Below, piece after piece: positions 37,611 to 45,773 of a stretch of DNA of 64,000 nucleotides. The notes beneath the pieces were generated by a model, which did not search any database, was not told the DNA's origin, and saw nothing but the letters and a program-made list of their open reading frames with translations. A program made the translations under genes and the position numbers. The DNA is from Cohaesibacter gelatinilyticus (GTDB lineage: Bacteria > Pseudomonadota > Alphaproteobacteria > Rhizobiales > Cohaesibacteraceae), in assembly GCF_900215605.1 (NCBI RefSeq), contig NZ_OBEL01000001.1:2135052-2199051 (forward strand). Reading direction: 5' to 3'. The first letter of the stretch is position 1, and each line of letters begins with the position of its first letter.

Positions 37611-38902
37611 TTGGTTCCCTAGGGTTTCTGGCCCTATTCGGCCTGCTGGCATCGGGTATGCCAGTCGCCATGGCATTGACGCTGGTCGGTTTTATAGGAA
37701 CAGCCATCATGTCAGGCATATCGGCTGCAGCTTACACACTGAGCGGACAGGTGTTTGCAACAGTCACTGTCTATGAGTTATCGATCATTCCGCTTTTCAT
37801 CTTGATGGGAAATCTGGCCTCTGCTGCAGGTCTGAGCAGAGACCTCTTCAATGCAGCCTATAAGATAATCGGCCATCTGCGCGGTGGTCTTGCCACCGCA
37901 ACCATACTGGGTTGCGCCGGTTTCGCAGCTCTTTCCGGCTCCTCGATTGCATCCGCGATCACAATGGGCAAGGTATCTTATCCCGAGATGCGTCGCCATA
38001 ATTATGGTGCGAGATTGGCAACAGGCGCCATTGCAGCAGGTGGTACTCTTGGGATCCTGATCCCGCCATCCACCGGATTTGTAATCTATGCGGTACTGAC
38101 TGAGGAATCCATCGGACGTCTGTTCATTGCCGGTGTTCTACCAGGCCTGTTGCTGACAGGATGCTTCATTCTCGCCATTCTGGTCATCACCTTCATCTGG
38201 CCAGAAGAAGGACCACGTGGGCCGAGTTTTGATCGGAACGAGAAATTCCGCAGCCTTGTTCAGGCTGGCGGCATCACCACCATCATCATGATCACCATCG
38301 GCGGGATCTATACCGGCTTCTTCACACCGGTTGAAGCGTCTGGCGTTGGTGCGTTCTTTGCCCTGTTCATGCTGATCATTCGCCGCAAATGCAATCTCCG
38401 CGTTCTCTATGATGTTGGGGCTGAGAGTTTGCGGACAACTGGTATGGTCTTTTTCATCCTGATCGGAGCCAACGTTTTCGCTCCATTCGTGGCATTATCC
38501 CACCTGCCAGAGACCATCGCAGGTGCCGTCACCGATCTATCATTAGGTGCCTATGGAACCCTTACCATCATCTTGCTGGGCTATGTCATTCTCGGCATGT
38601 TCATCGAAGGATTATCGCTGCTGGTCATCACTCTGCCCATTGTTTTTCCATTGATCACTGGTCTGGGTTTCGATCCGATCTGGCTGGGTGTGGTGATGGT
38701 CATCGTTCTGGAGATGGGTTTGATTTCACCACCTATCGGCGTCAACGTCTTCATCGTCAAAAGCGTCGTGCCGGATGTGAAGATTGAAACCATATTTGCA
38801 GGCATCATGCCCTTTTGGATCGCAATGATCGTAACGCTAACGCTACTGGTATTCATGCCAGAAATTGCGCTTCTACTCCCCAACGCGATGTTCAGCAATT
38901 GA
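37595..38902 (+). CDS. TRAP transporter large permease (DctM family), dehalogenase cluster
   Basis: 435 residues, about 12 membrane segments. Typical DctM segments are ASGMPVAMALTLVGFIG, GCAGFAALSGSSIASAITMG, AAGGTLGILIPPSTGFVIYA, TPVEASGVGAFFALFM and SPPIGVNVFIVKSV. It is the last gene of the operon and ends just before a tRNA gene on the other strand. It is the sodium-coupled translocation subunit for the ligand delivered by the DctP protein. Confidence 0.94.
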   Translation: MAVELIGSLGFLALFGLLASGMPVAMALTLVGFIGTAIMSGISAAAYTLSGQVFATVTVYELSIIPLFILMGNLASAAGLSRDLFNAAYKIIGHLRGGLATATILGCAGFAALSGSSIASAITMGKVSYPEMRRHNYGARLATGAIAAGGTLGILIPPSTGFVIYAVLTEESIGRLFIAGVLPGLLLTGCFILAILVITFIWPEEGPRGPSFDRNEKFRSLVQAGGITTIIMITIGGIYTGFFTPVEASGVGAFFALFMLIIRRKCNLRVLYDVGAESLRTTGMVFFILIGANVFAPFVALSHLPETIAGAVTDLSLGAYGTLTIILLGYVILGMFIEGLSLLVITLPIVFPLITGLGFDPIWLGVVMVIVLEMGLISPPIGVNVFIVKSVVPDVKIETIFAGIMPFWIAMIVTLTLLVFMPEIALLLPNAMFSN

Positions 38903-38962
38903 CTACAGATGGAAATACCATCGAGTTTCAAAACAACTGTAGGAATGGGATAGAAGAAAGGA

Positions 38963-39037
38963 TGGTGGGCGTAACTGGGATTGAACCAGTGACCCCTTCG
39001 ATGTCAACGAAGTGCTCTCCCGCTGAGCTATACGCCC
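38963..39037 (-). tRNA. tRNA-Val (anticodon GAC)
   Basis: On the minus strand the cloverleaf is complete: acceptor GGGCGTA pairs with TACGCCC, a D arm TAGCTCAGCGGGAGAGCA, anticodon stem CTTCG/CGAAG with loop TTGACAT giving GAC, T arm with GTTCAATCC, and an encoded ACCA end. Confidence 0.96.
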
Positions 39038-39136
39038 ATCCTGATCGGCATTGTATAATGCCTTGCGGTGAAAAGGGTTCTACTTTCCTGCTGATCTAAA
39101 TGCAAGTCCCTTTCGGAGAAAAATCCCCAACAAGAT

Positions 39137-39163
39137 AAAAGCCCGCAACAATGGCGGGCTTTT
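39137..39163 (-). terminator. Rho-independent terminator of cpdR
   Basis: AAAAGCCCGC and GCGGGCTTTT form a perfect 10-bp stem with a 7-base loop, 26 bases after the cpdR stop. It is shaped to work in both directions. Confidence 0.8.
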
Positions 39164-39188
39164 GTCAAAATATAATGGAAACGAGCTC

Positions 39189-39548
39189 TTAAGCTGCCAG
39201 CATCTTGCCCACTTCATTGACCAGATCACGCAAATGAAATGGCTTTGAAAGCACTTTGGCATCTTTTGGAGCTTGTGAATCCGGGTTCAGGGCAACCGCC
39301 GCAAAACCAGTGATGAACATCACTTTCAGATCCGGGTCCAGCTCTGTTGCACGACGCGCCAGCTCGATACCATCCATTTCCGGCATCACAATATCGGTCA
39401 AGAGCAGATTGAACGGCTCTTCGCGCAAACGATCATAAGCACTCTTGCCATTGTCATACGACACAACTTCATAGCCCGCATTCTGCAGCGCACGCGCCAA
39501 AAAGCGGCGCATATCATTATCATCTTCTGCCAGCAAAATCTGCGACAT
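39189..39548 (-). CDS. cpdR: CpdR-type single-domain response regulator
   Basis: 119 residues from ATG 39548; a TTG eight codons upstream is less likely. It is a lone receiver domain with acidic pocket LLAEDDNDMRRFLARAL, phospho-acceptor Asp in LLLTDIVMPEMDGIELARR, the Thr of MFITGFAAVALNPDSQAP and Lys in AKVLSKPFHLRDLV. These segments match CpdR, which in Caulobacter and rhizobia brings ClpXP substrates to the protease and is switched by the CckA-ChpT relay. Its position next to an N-formylglutamate amidohydrolase gene is typical of Hyphomicrobiales. Confidence 0.93.
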   Translation of the reverse strand: MSQILLAEDDNDMRRFLARALQNAGYEVVSYDNGKSAYDRLREEPFNLLLTDIVMPEMDGIELARRATELDPDLKVMFITGFAAVALNPDSQAPKDAKVLSKPFHLRDLVNEVGKMLAA

Positions 39549-39749
39549 CACATTCCGTCCTAGCGTTGCCAAATCCTGATAAACTTAACACCCAATCTCA
39601 CTTGAAAGGTGTAAAAATCCGGTGAATTCTGACACTATTCATAGCCATGTGATGATTTTTTGTAAATGCAGACCCCTTTACGCTCCCTTTTTGCACTCGA
39701 ATCCGCTAATATCGACCGACTTGAATGAAAGAAGCTTAAGCGCAGATAT

Positions 39750-40643
39750 ATGGATTTTGAACAGAAAACAGACCTGACAGACCCTTATTCCTTTTCCCGG
39801 GCCGTACTTCAATCAGCACCTTTCCTGTTTAATTCCCCTCACTCCGGACGCTGTTATCCTGATCAATTCCGAAATTCCAGCAAGCTGGACGCAACACAAT
39901 TGCGTCGCTCGGAAGATGCTTTCATCGATCTGATATTCTCGGATCTTCCCTCCAAGGGCATTCCTTTGATGGCAGCAAACTTCCCGCGTGCTTTTCTGGA
40001 CTTGAACCGGGAACCTTATGAGCTTGATCCACATATGTTCAATGAGGCTCTGCCACCCTATGCAAAAAGTCAAACACCAAGGGTGGGATCAGGTCTTGGC
40101 ACCATTGCTCGCATAGTCTCGGAGAATCAGGAAATCTACAAACATAAACTTAGTCTGGCGCACGCTCTTGATCGCATCGAACTCTATTACAAGCCCTACC
40201 ATAAAATGCTACGCCATCAATTGGCCCGCATACATGTGCAGTTTGGATATGCCTGCCTGATTGATTGCCACTCCATGCCCTCGCGCATTTTTCGCCATCT
40301 TCCCTCTGGTCAGCAGCCGGATATCATTTTGGGAGATCGTTATGGGATTTCCTGCCATAGTGATCTCACAGAAGCCGCTTATGCCATTCTCACTGATCTT
40401 GGCTTCAACGTTGCGCTGAACAATCCTTATGCTGGCGGGTTCATCACCCAGCACTATGGCCGACCAACCAAAGGTCTGCACGCTTTGCAGATCGAGTTGA
40501 ACCGTGCGCTGTATATGGACGAAGAAACAATCTGCCCTGGAGTAAACTTTGCGGCCATTCAGAAAGCCATGACAAATTTCTCAGAGCAACTACAACTCTC
40601 TACCAGTCGCCTCTTCCGCCCTACCAAGGCAGCAGCTGAATAA
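39750..40643 (+). CDS. N-formylglutamate amidohydrolase family protein (second copy)
   Basis: 297 residues. Same fold family as the hutG product: FNSPHSGRCYPDQF, LRRSEDAFIDLIF, ANFPRAFLDLNREPYELD, CLIDCHSMPSRI (metal/substrate ligands) and GGFITQHYGRPTKGLHALQIELNRALY. It is clearly diverged from the hutG protein, with about the same length, and sits in the conserved cpdR neighbourhood rather than with hut genes. It may act on N-formylglutamate or another N-acyl amino acid. Convergent with a small RNA gene whose terminator lies about 125 bases beyond its stop. Confidence 0.88.
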   Translation: MDFEQKTDLTDPYSFSRAVLQSAPFLFNSPHSGRCYPDQFRNSSKLDATQLRRSEDAFIDLIFSDLPSKGIPLMAANFPRAFLDLNREPYELDPHMFNEALPPYAKSQTPRVGSGLGTIARIVSENQEIYKHKLSLAHALDRIELYYKPYHKMLRHQLARIHVQFGYACLIDCHSMPSRIFRHLPSGQQPDIILGDRYGISCHSDLTEAAYAILTDLGFNVALNNPYAGGFITQHYGRPTKGLHALQIELNRALYMDEETICPGVNFAAIQKAMTNFSEQLQLSTSRLFRPTKAAAE

Positions 40644-40767
40644 AACTCACAAATCATCTGAGCATGTGGACTATTGGACCCATTGGGCCAAAGCATCATT
40701 CGGGCGCAGAACCGTATGAAACAAGCATGTGTAAGCACGTCTGTAGTCGGCAAAGTGAAATTCAGGC

Positions 40768-40843
40768 AAAAAGAAAGGGCCGCATAACGGCCCTGAAAGT
40801 CTAAGGAGGAAACGCCCATATAGGGCTGCGATAAATATCGCAC
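40768..40843 (-). ncRNA. Small RNA of the suhB/alpha-r14 type
   Basis: About 76 nt on the minus strand. A first hairpin TGCGATA-TT-TATCGCA and a second GCCC-TATAT-GGGC are followed by single-stranded GTTTCCTCCTTAGACTTTC, which carries an anti-Shine-Dalgarno CCTCC. The terminator is AGGGCCG-TTATG-CGGCCCT plus a U-rich tail. This three-stem layout with exposed UUCCUCC matches the alphaproteobacterial suhB/alpha-r14 (MmgR-like) family of trans-acting sRNAs. A consensus-like promoter lies immediately upstream. The family call is from memory of its layout. Confidence 0.75.
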
Positions 40844-40848
40844 TGCAA

Positions 40849-40877
40849 CAATTACATTGCATTGCACAATAAGTCAA
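40849..40877 (-). promoter_or_regulatory. Sigma-70-type promoter of the small RNA
   Basis: On the minus strand TTGACT (40877-40872) and TAATTG (40854-40849) are separated by exactly 17 bases. The predicted start is near 40843. Confidence 0.7.
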
Positions 40878-41180
40878 GCAATCCAACATACTTTCTTAAC
40901 AATCAGATTGTTTTCACCAGCCTCAAAACTCGATTTTGGGTATTTTACACCGCCCCAGCTAAAAATCACCCAACCCAATCAACATATAACATCATGATTT
41001 TATTATACTTTCATAGATATAACGTAAATTCTCACGCGTTTGTGAGCGCTGGTGAAATGCCTCTCACATCCAATTCATTTCCCATTGATCAGCAAAGGGG
41101 ACAGTATGGCCTCGTTCGCTGGCAAGGAACACTGAGAGAGCCGGCGACATCAGTTTTAAAACACGATCTGGGAGACTTCC
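40878..41180. other. Intergenic region upstream of bufA
   Basis: About 300 AT-rich bases. They must contain the bufABCD promoter. GGGAG about six to ten bases before the bufA ATG is its ribosome binding site. I did not find a clear SigF-type (ECF) promoter or other recognisable regulatory element. Confidence 0.45.
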
Positions 41181-41474
41181 ATGTCTAAGAAATCATTTTC
41201 CGCAGCAGTAATCGCAGGCGCAGTTGCAACCGTAGTATCTGCTGGCGCACTGACAACCGTATCCACCACCGGCGCACAAGCTGCCGAAATGGAAAAATGC
41301 TATGGCGTAGCACTGAAAGGTGAAAATGATTGTGCTGCTGGTCCAGGCACCACCTGTAAAGGCACCTCTACCGTTGACTATCAGGGTAATGCATGGAAAC
41401 TGGTTAAAAAAGGCACTTGCGCCACCATGAAAACCCCTAACGGCATGGGTAGCCTTGAGCCTATCAAATCTTAA
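41181..41474 (+). CDS. bufA: Bufferin precursor peptide BufA1 (DUF2282)
   Basis: 97 residues: a Sec signal region (residues 1-35, ending AQAAEM) and a cysteine-containing core with Cys40, Cys51, Cys59 and Cys80. The family marks are [17 protein letters not shown] and [15 protein letters not shown]2282 peptides are ribosomally made, modified on cysteines by the MNIO enzyme BufB with its partner BufC, exported, and bind copper in the periplasm. The neighbours in order (bufB, bufC, DoxX) make the assignment firm. Copper is the known ligand in Caulobacter; here it is inferred. Confidence 0.93.
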   Translation: MSKKSFSAAVIAGAVATVVSAGALTTVSTTGAQAAEMEKCYGVALKGENDCAAGPGTTCKGTSTVDYQGNAWKLVKKGTCATMKTPNGMGSLEPIKS

Positions 41475-41520
41475 GTTCACTTTCTGCTCCCCCAGAGCAG
41501 AATGACATAGGACGATAGAA

Positions 41521-42414
41521 ATGACATCGCACAATCCGATGTCTGCCTTGGCACCTAAACCGATCCCGGCGCGAGCCGGGGTCGGGCTCAAGGCAGAACA
41601 CTACCAAACGATCCTTGAAACAAATCCCGACATTGGCTGGTTTGAGGTTCATCCGGAAAATTATATGGGAGCCGGAGGGCCGCCTCTGCATTATCTCTCG
41701 GAGATTGCAAGTCGTTATCCGCTATCCTTGCATGGCGTTGCGGCCTCCATTGGAGCCGATCAGCCGCTAAAGCAAGACCATATAGACCGGCTGAAAATGC
41801 TCAATGACCGCTACAAGCCTGGTTTGTTCTCAGAACATTTGGCATGGTCCAGCCATGACGAGCTTTTTTTCAATGATCTGCTACCCGTTCCCTATCGCGA
41901 AGATAGTATGGAGCGCGTGATCGAACATGTCGATCAGCTGCAAAATCACTTGGGCCGAAGGATTCTACTAGAGAATCCATCCGTCTATGTGGCCTTTGCC
42001 TCGTCAACCATGACAGAGATCGCATTTCTGGAGAAAGTGGTAGAGAAGACCCAATGTGGCCTGCTTCTGGACGTCAATAATGTCTATGTCTCAGCCACAA
42101 ACCAGAATTATGATCCCGTAGCATATCTTGATGCATTTCCGATAGAACATGTCGGCGAAATTCATCTGGCGGGTTTTGCCCGCGACGAAGATGATGAAGG
42201 TGAATTGCTGCTCATTGACAGCCATGATGCACAAGTCGCTGAAGCCGTCTGGGATTTGTATGATCACGCTCTGGCACGTTCCGGCCCGGTTCCAACCCTG
42301 ATTGAATGGGATGCCAATATCCCGGCATGGGATGTGCTATTTGCAGAAGCCATGCGTGCAGAGGAAAAAATCAAGGCAGCGGATAAACAGGCGGAGATCC
42401 GTCATGCAGGATAA
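41521..42414 (+). CDS. bufB: MNIO-family peptide-modifying enzyme BufB (DUF692)
   Basis: 297 residues, a TIM-barrel multinuclear iron oxidase that installs heterocycles on cysteines of the BufA core. Features are ARAGVGLKAEHY, GWFEVHPENYM, LSLHGVAASIGA, LFSEHLAWSS, LLENPSVYV, LLDVNNVYVSA, GEIHLAGFA and LLIDSHDAQV; the His, Glu and Asp residues in these segments form the iron site in this family. It starts 46 bases after bufA and overlaps bufC by 11 bases. Full normal length, no sign of damage. Confidence 0.95.
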   Translation: MTSHNPMSALAPKPIPARAGVGLKAEHYQTILETNPDIGWFEVHPENYMGAGGPPLHYLSEIASRYPLSLHGVAASIGADQPLKQDHIDRLKMLNDRYKPGLFSEHLAWSSHDELFFNDLLPVPYREDSMERVIEHVDQLQNHLGRRILLENPSVYVAFASSTMTEIAFLEKVVEKTQCGLLLDVNNVYVSATNQNYDPVAYLDAFPIEHVGEIHLAGFARDEDDEGELLLIDSHDAQVAEAVWDLYDHALARSGPVPTLIEWDANIPAWDVLFAEAMRAEEKIKAADKQAEIRHAG

Positions 42415-43222
42415 TGTGGATAATGCATCACGTCTTCCCGAGCTGCCTCCCCTGATAGTTGATCAGGCAGTCTTTTCCAAAGGGCTGCTTGAAGCCGAAA
42501 TGCCAACACCTGCCGATGTGGTTGGTCCCGCCAAGGGCAAAAAGGCCAACAAACGTTACAATGTCTATCGTAACAATGTCATTGTTGGACTGACCGAATC
42601 CTTGATGGCGGCCTATCCGGTGGTCAATGAATTGGTAGGCGAGGAATTCTTCCGCGCCATGACGCCTGTCTATGTGCGCCATACACCACCCATTTGTGCT
42701 ATGCTGGCAGAATATGGCAAGGATTACCCCGATTTTCTACAAGGTTTCGAGCCGGTTCAAGATGTACCCTATCTGCCCGACATCGCAAGACTGGAGCAGG
42801 CCTGGTTGCAAAGCTATCATTCTGCGGATGCAACACCGATGGATCCGGTTGCGCTGCAAACCGTTCCTCAAGAGCGCTTGGGCGATGTGGTCTTCAAATT
42901 CCATCCAGCCTGTCGTCTGGTCAAATCCGATTATCCGATCCATTCCATATGGGCAGCTCACAAGACAGATGATCCAGGCACCCATATGGCGGATATCATG
43001 GTAAAGCCAGAAAATGTGCTGATCACACGTCCAGCTTTGGATATTATTGTCATCGCCTTACCTGAGGGTGGTGGAGCTTTCATTGAAGCCTTGATGTCAG
43101 GCAACAGTCTGTCAGTAGCAGCAGAACATGCTTCCGAAACCAATGAGAATTTCGATTTGGCCCAGAATTTGGGGGGCCTATTGGAAACCGGTGCCCTTCA
43201 TAGTCTTGAACTAGCCAGTTAG
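42404..43222 (+). CDS. bufC: BufC partner protein (DUF2063)
   Basis: 272 residues from ATG 42404, which overlaps the bufB stop; the open frame continues upstream inside bufB and is ignored. The N-terminal DUF2063 domain shows RYNVYRNNVIVGLTESLMAA and YPVVNELVGEEFFRAM, then PDIARLEQAWLQSYHSADA. BufC/HvfC proteins bind the precursor and act with the MNIO enzyme. The C-terminal half (about 140-272) is the less conserved second domain. It is followed after 41 bases by a DoxX gene. Confidence 0.92.
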   Translation: MQDNVDNASRLPELPPLIVDQAVFSKGLLEAEMPTPADVVGPAKGKKANKRYNVYRNNVIVGLTESLMAAYPVVNELVGEEFFRAMTPVYVRHTPPICAMLAEYGKDYPDFLQGFEPVQDVPYLPDIARLEQAWLQSYHSADATPMDPVALQTVPQERLGDVVFKFHPACRLVKSDYPIHSIWAAHKTDDPGTHMADIMVKPENVLITRPALDIIVIALPEGGGAFIEALMSGNSLSVAAEHASETNENFDLAQNLGGLLETGALHSLELAS

Positions 43223-43263
43223 AACCAATTACCCAACATCTTGATTTGAAAGACCGAATAAAA

Positions 43264-43845
43264 ATGACGCTGATAAATCAATTGCAGAATCTGCACTCTC
43301 GCATTTTTCAAGCTGTTGAGTCCGCTCTCAATGGTTGGTTTCTGGGCCTTGTTGCACGCCTCGTCTTTGCCAGCGTGCTGTTTTTCCTCTTCTTCAATGC
43401 TGGTATCAGCAAATTGGGTGAAGGCATCTTCGGTCTCTTTTCACCCGATGCGGGGGCCTATGCCCAGATCATTCCGCATATCGCCGAAGCAGTGGTGTAT
43501 GACACGTCCAAGATCGCCTTCTTTCCTTGGACCATCATTGTTATCGCTGGTACCATTGCCGAGATCGTCTTGCCAATCACGATTGTGGCAGGCCTTTTTA
43601 CGCGCCTGTCCAGCCTTGCTTTCATCGGTGTGATTGCTGTCATGACTTTTGTCGACATCAATTTGCATGGCGTCGGAACCGAGACCATCGGCGCATTCTT
43701 CGATCAGCAACATAATGCCGAGATCGCCGACCAACGTCTGCTTTGGATCTTCCCACTGCTCTATCTGATCATCAAAGGGCCTGGTAAAATCTCCATCGAT
43801 TATCTCCTGTCCAAGGTCTGGTCGGATCGCAATACACAGGATTGA
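43264..43845 (+). CDS. bufD: DoxX-family membrane protein of the bufferin operon
   Basis: 193 residues from ATG 43264, with about four hydrophobic segments. DoxX features include ARLVFASVLFFLFFNAGISKL, FPWTIIVIAGTIAEIVLPI and GLFTRLSSLAFIGVIAVMTF. DoxX genes close bufABC operons (often called bufD) and their exact role is not settled. It is the last gene of the operon. The next 84 bases contain a long inverted repeat and no typical terminator. Confidence 0.88.
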   Translation: MTLINQLQNLHSRIFQAVESALNGWFLGLVARLVFASVLFFLFFNAGISKLGEGIFGLFSPDAGAYAQIIPHIAEAVVYDTSKIAFFPWTIIVIAGTIAEIVLPITIVAGLFTRLSSLAFIGVIAVMTFVDINLHGVGTETIGAFFDQQHNAEIADQRLLWIFPLLYLIIKGPGKISIDYLLSKVWSDRNTQD

Positions 43846-43868
43846 TAGTCGGACACATCAATGACTTG

Positions 43869-43920
43869 CCTTATGAGATTGAGGAAGAGATAGTGAGCCA
43901 CCTACCTCGATCTCATAAGG
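43869..43920 (+). promoter_or_regulatory. Long hairpin covering the ltaE ribosome binding site
   Basis: CCTTATGAGATTGAGG (43869-43884) and CCTCGATCTCATAAGG (43905-43920) pair over 16 positions with one G-T wobble and a 20-base loop. The 3' arm ends in AAGG, the only Shine-Dalgarno-like element before the ATG at 43930. It could sequester the ribosome binding site or be a DNA palindrome for a regulator. Confidence 0.6.
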
Positions 43921-43929
43921 TCATACCCA

Positions 43930-44985
43930 ATGTTTTTTGCCAGTGACAACTGGGCTGGTGCTTCCCAGCCGATCATGGATGCTCTTGCCCGCCACAATGA
44001 TGGCTATAGCCCCGCCTATGGGGGCGATCCACTCACAGACCAGATCACCCAAAAATTCCGCGATATATTTGAGACCGACTGTGATGTCTGGATGGTTGCT
44101 ACAGGCACGGCGGCAAACGCATTATCCCTGTCTTGCGCTACAGGACCCGGTGGTGCCGTCTTCTGTCACAAGGAAGCCCATATCCGCGTTGATGAATGCG
44201 GCGCTCCAGAGTTTCTCTCCTCCGGCGCACGCATGTGGGGGCTGGAAGGCCGCCATTGCAAGCTGACACCAGACAGTATCAAGAACGGCTTCGAAGAGAT
44301 TCCGCAAGGCGTCGTCCATCACGGCATGGCAAATGCCATTTCTCTTTCCCAGGCAACAGAAGCTGGCACAGCCTACTCAGTCAAGGAAATCGAGGCAATG
44401 TCCGACTTGGCCAAAAGCCGCGAGCTGGCATTGCATATGGATGGTGCTCGCTTTGCCAATGCGCTTGTCTCTCTTGACTGTACTCCTGCCGAAATGACCT
44501 GGAAAGCAGGTGTTGACATGCTCTCCTTTGGCGCGACCAAAAATGGTGCCTGGGCCGCAGAAGCTGTTGTTTTCTTCAACAAGCAACTGGGCAAGAACTT
44601 TGAATATCGTCGCAAACGCGCAGGTCATCTCTTCTCCAAGATGCGTTTTGCAGCCGCTCAATTTGATGGATATTTCAAAGATGATCACTGGCTGGCAAAC
44701 GCCCGCCATGCCAACACCATGGCGTCAAACCTCATCGCGGGAATCCAGAAAAGCAAAAAGGCACAATTGGCTTGGGATAGCCAATCAAATGAGGTCTTCG
44801 TCTATCTGCCAACAGATCTGGCCGCAAAGCTTGAGACCGCCGGTGCCGCATTCCACGAATGGCCAGAGAACACTCTGGCAGAAGAGGATAAGCCGCAAGA
44901 CGGATTTGGGCTCTATCGTCTCGTCTGCTCCTATCGCACGACAGACCAGGATGTCGATCAGTTCCTTGATTTCCTGAAGGACTGA
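43930..44985 (+). CDS. ltaE: Low-specificity L-threonine aldolase
   Basis: PLP enzyme cleaving L-threonine or allo-threonine to glycine and acetaldehyde. 351 residues, fold type I, with FFASDNWAGASQPIMDALAR, YGGDPLT, ATGTAANALSLS, HIRVDECGAPEFLS, LHMDGARFANA (cofactor Asp) and the Schiff-base lysine in LSFGATKNG. It lies after the bufferin operon but is separated from it by a long hairpin, and is followed by a strong terminator, so it is probably its own unit. Glycine made here could feed the folate one-carbon pool used by MetF and MetH. Confidence 0.95.
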   Translation: MFFASDNWAGASQPIMDALARHNDGYSPAYGGDPLTDQITQKFRDIFETDCDVWMVATGTAANALSLSCATGPGGAVFCHKEAHIRVDECGAPEFLSSGARMWGLEGRHCKLTPDSIKNGFEEIPQGVVHHGMANAISLSQATEAGTAYSVKEIEAMSDLAKSRELALHMDGARFANALVSLDCTPAEMTWKAGVDMLSFGATKNGAWAAEAVVFFNKQLGKNFEYRRKRAGHLFSKMRFAAAQFDGYFKDDHWLANARHANTMASNLIAGIQKSKKAQLAWDSQSNEVFVYLPTDLAAKLETAGAAFHEWPENTLAEEDKPQDGFGLYRLVCSYRTTDQDVDQFLDFLKD

Positions 44986-45011
44986 TCGGTTTGTTCAAGA
45001 AGTAAAAATGC

Positions 45012-45046
45012 AAAAACCGAGCTCGCAAACAGCAAGCTCGGTTTTT
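45012..45046. terminator. Bidirectional terminator between ltaE and the YHS gene
   Basis: Perfect 12-bp stem AAAAACCGAGCT / AGCTCGGTTTTT between two convergent stops. Confidence 0.85.
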
Positions 45047-45066
45047 CGTGGCTCCATCGTTCAAGT

Positions 45067-45543
45067 TTATTGCGCCAGAAGCTCGGCAGGCTCTTTGTCA
45101 ACAATCTTGATCCATTTGTCATTGGCCTGAGGAATGAATTGAGCAGTCTTGCCTTCCCATTCTTTCTGAATGTCCTGCGAGATATTCAAATAGAGCTTGT
45201 TCTTGACGATTTTCCAAAGATTCGGATCACCATCAAACTTGAAGCCCATTGCTGCACCAAAGGCACAATAGCCACCATATTGCGGCAGATAGGCACCTGG
45301 GTTGGCTTCGAATTTTGCTTTATGCTCTTCAGACGCAAAGCGATAGGTCGCATCATTGTAAGTCGCGGTAATTTTCCAGTTACCCTTGGTTGGCTTGCCT
45401 TGTGTGAAATAGGCAACCGGATCATAGCCCTGCAAACCAAGGCCGGTGCTGGAAGCATTCACATCAACGCCTGCTGCCAGAGCAGAAGTGGCAAGAGCGG
45501 CAGAAACGGCAAGGCCAGTAATCAAATGACGAACAGCTTTCAT
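45067..45543 (-). CDS. Secreted YHS-domain protein
   Basis: 158 residues from ATG 45543, with AGGAGA seven bases upstream; the longer frame beyond it is non-coding. A signal peptide KAVRHLITGLAVSAALATSA is cut near ALA-A. The YHS domain follows (about 30-115): LGLQGYDPVAYFTQGKPTKG, YRFASEEHKAKFEANPGAYL and PQYGGYCAFGAAMG. Related periplasmic YHS proteins bind metals or act in redox stress, but the role here is unknown. It diverges from a TetR-family gene that may control it. Confidence 0.88.
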   Translation of the reverse strand: MKAVRHLITGLAVSAALATSALAAGVDVNASSTGLGLQGYDPVAYFTQGKPTKGNWKITATYNDATYRFASEEHKAKFEANPGAYLPQYGGYCAFGAAMGFKFDGDPNLWKIVKNKLYLNISQDIQKEWEGKTAQFIPQANDKWIKIVDKEPAELLAQ

Positions 45544-45773
45544 TTTATATCTCCTCGTTCGACCCGGCCCCTGGGAATGAAGGTCTGAGATGAGGCACCA
45601 GGACCGGAATCGACATAGGCTATCTGACAGGAAGATCAGATGGCCTTGGTGCCTGTGTCTTGAAGACAAATGGAATATAGAATTAGGAACCAAATGGTAC
45701 AAAACAAATAATTGTGAGGAGAGATCAAAGCTGCTAAGTCTTGAAAAGACACAGACGCGAAAGATTTCTAAAA

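Noticed and set aside
45680..45720. Short ACCA-n-TGGT symmetry as TetR operator for the YHS/TetR pair
   Set aside because: Only four matched bases per arm; not distinguishable from chance.
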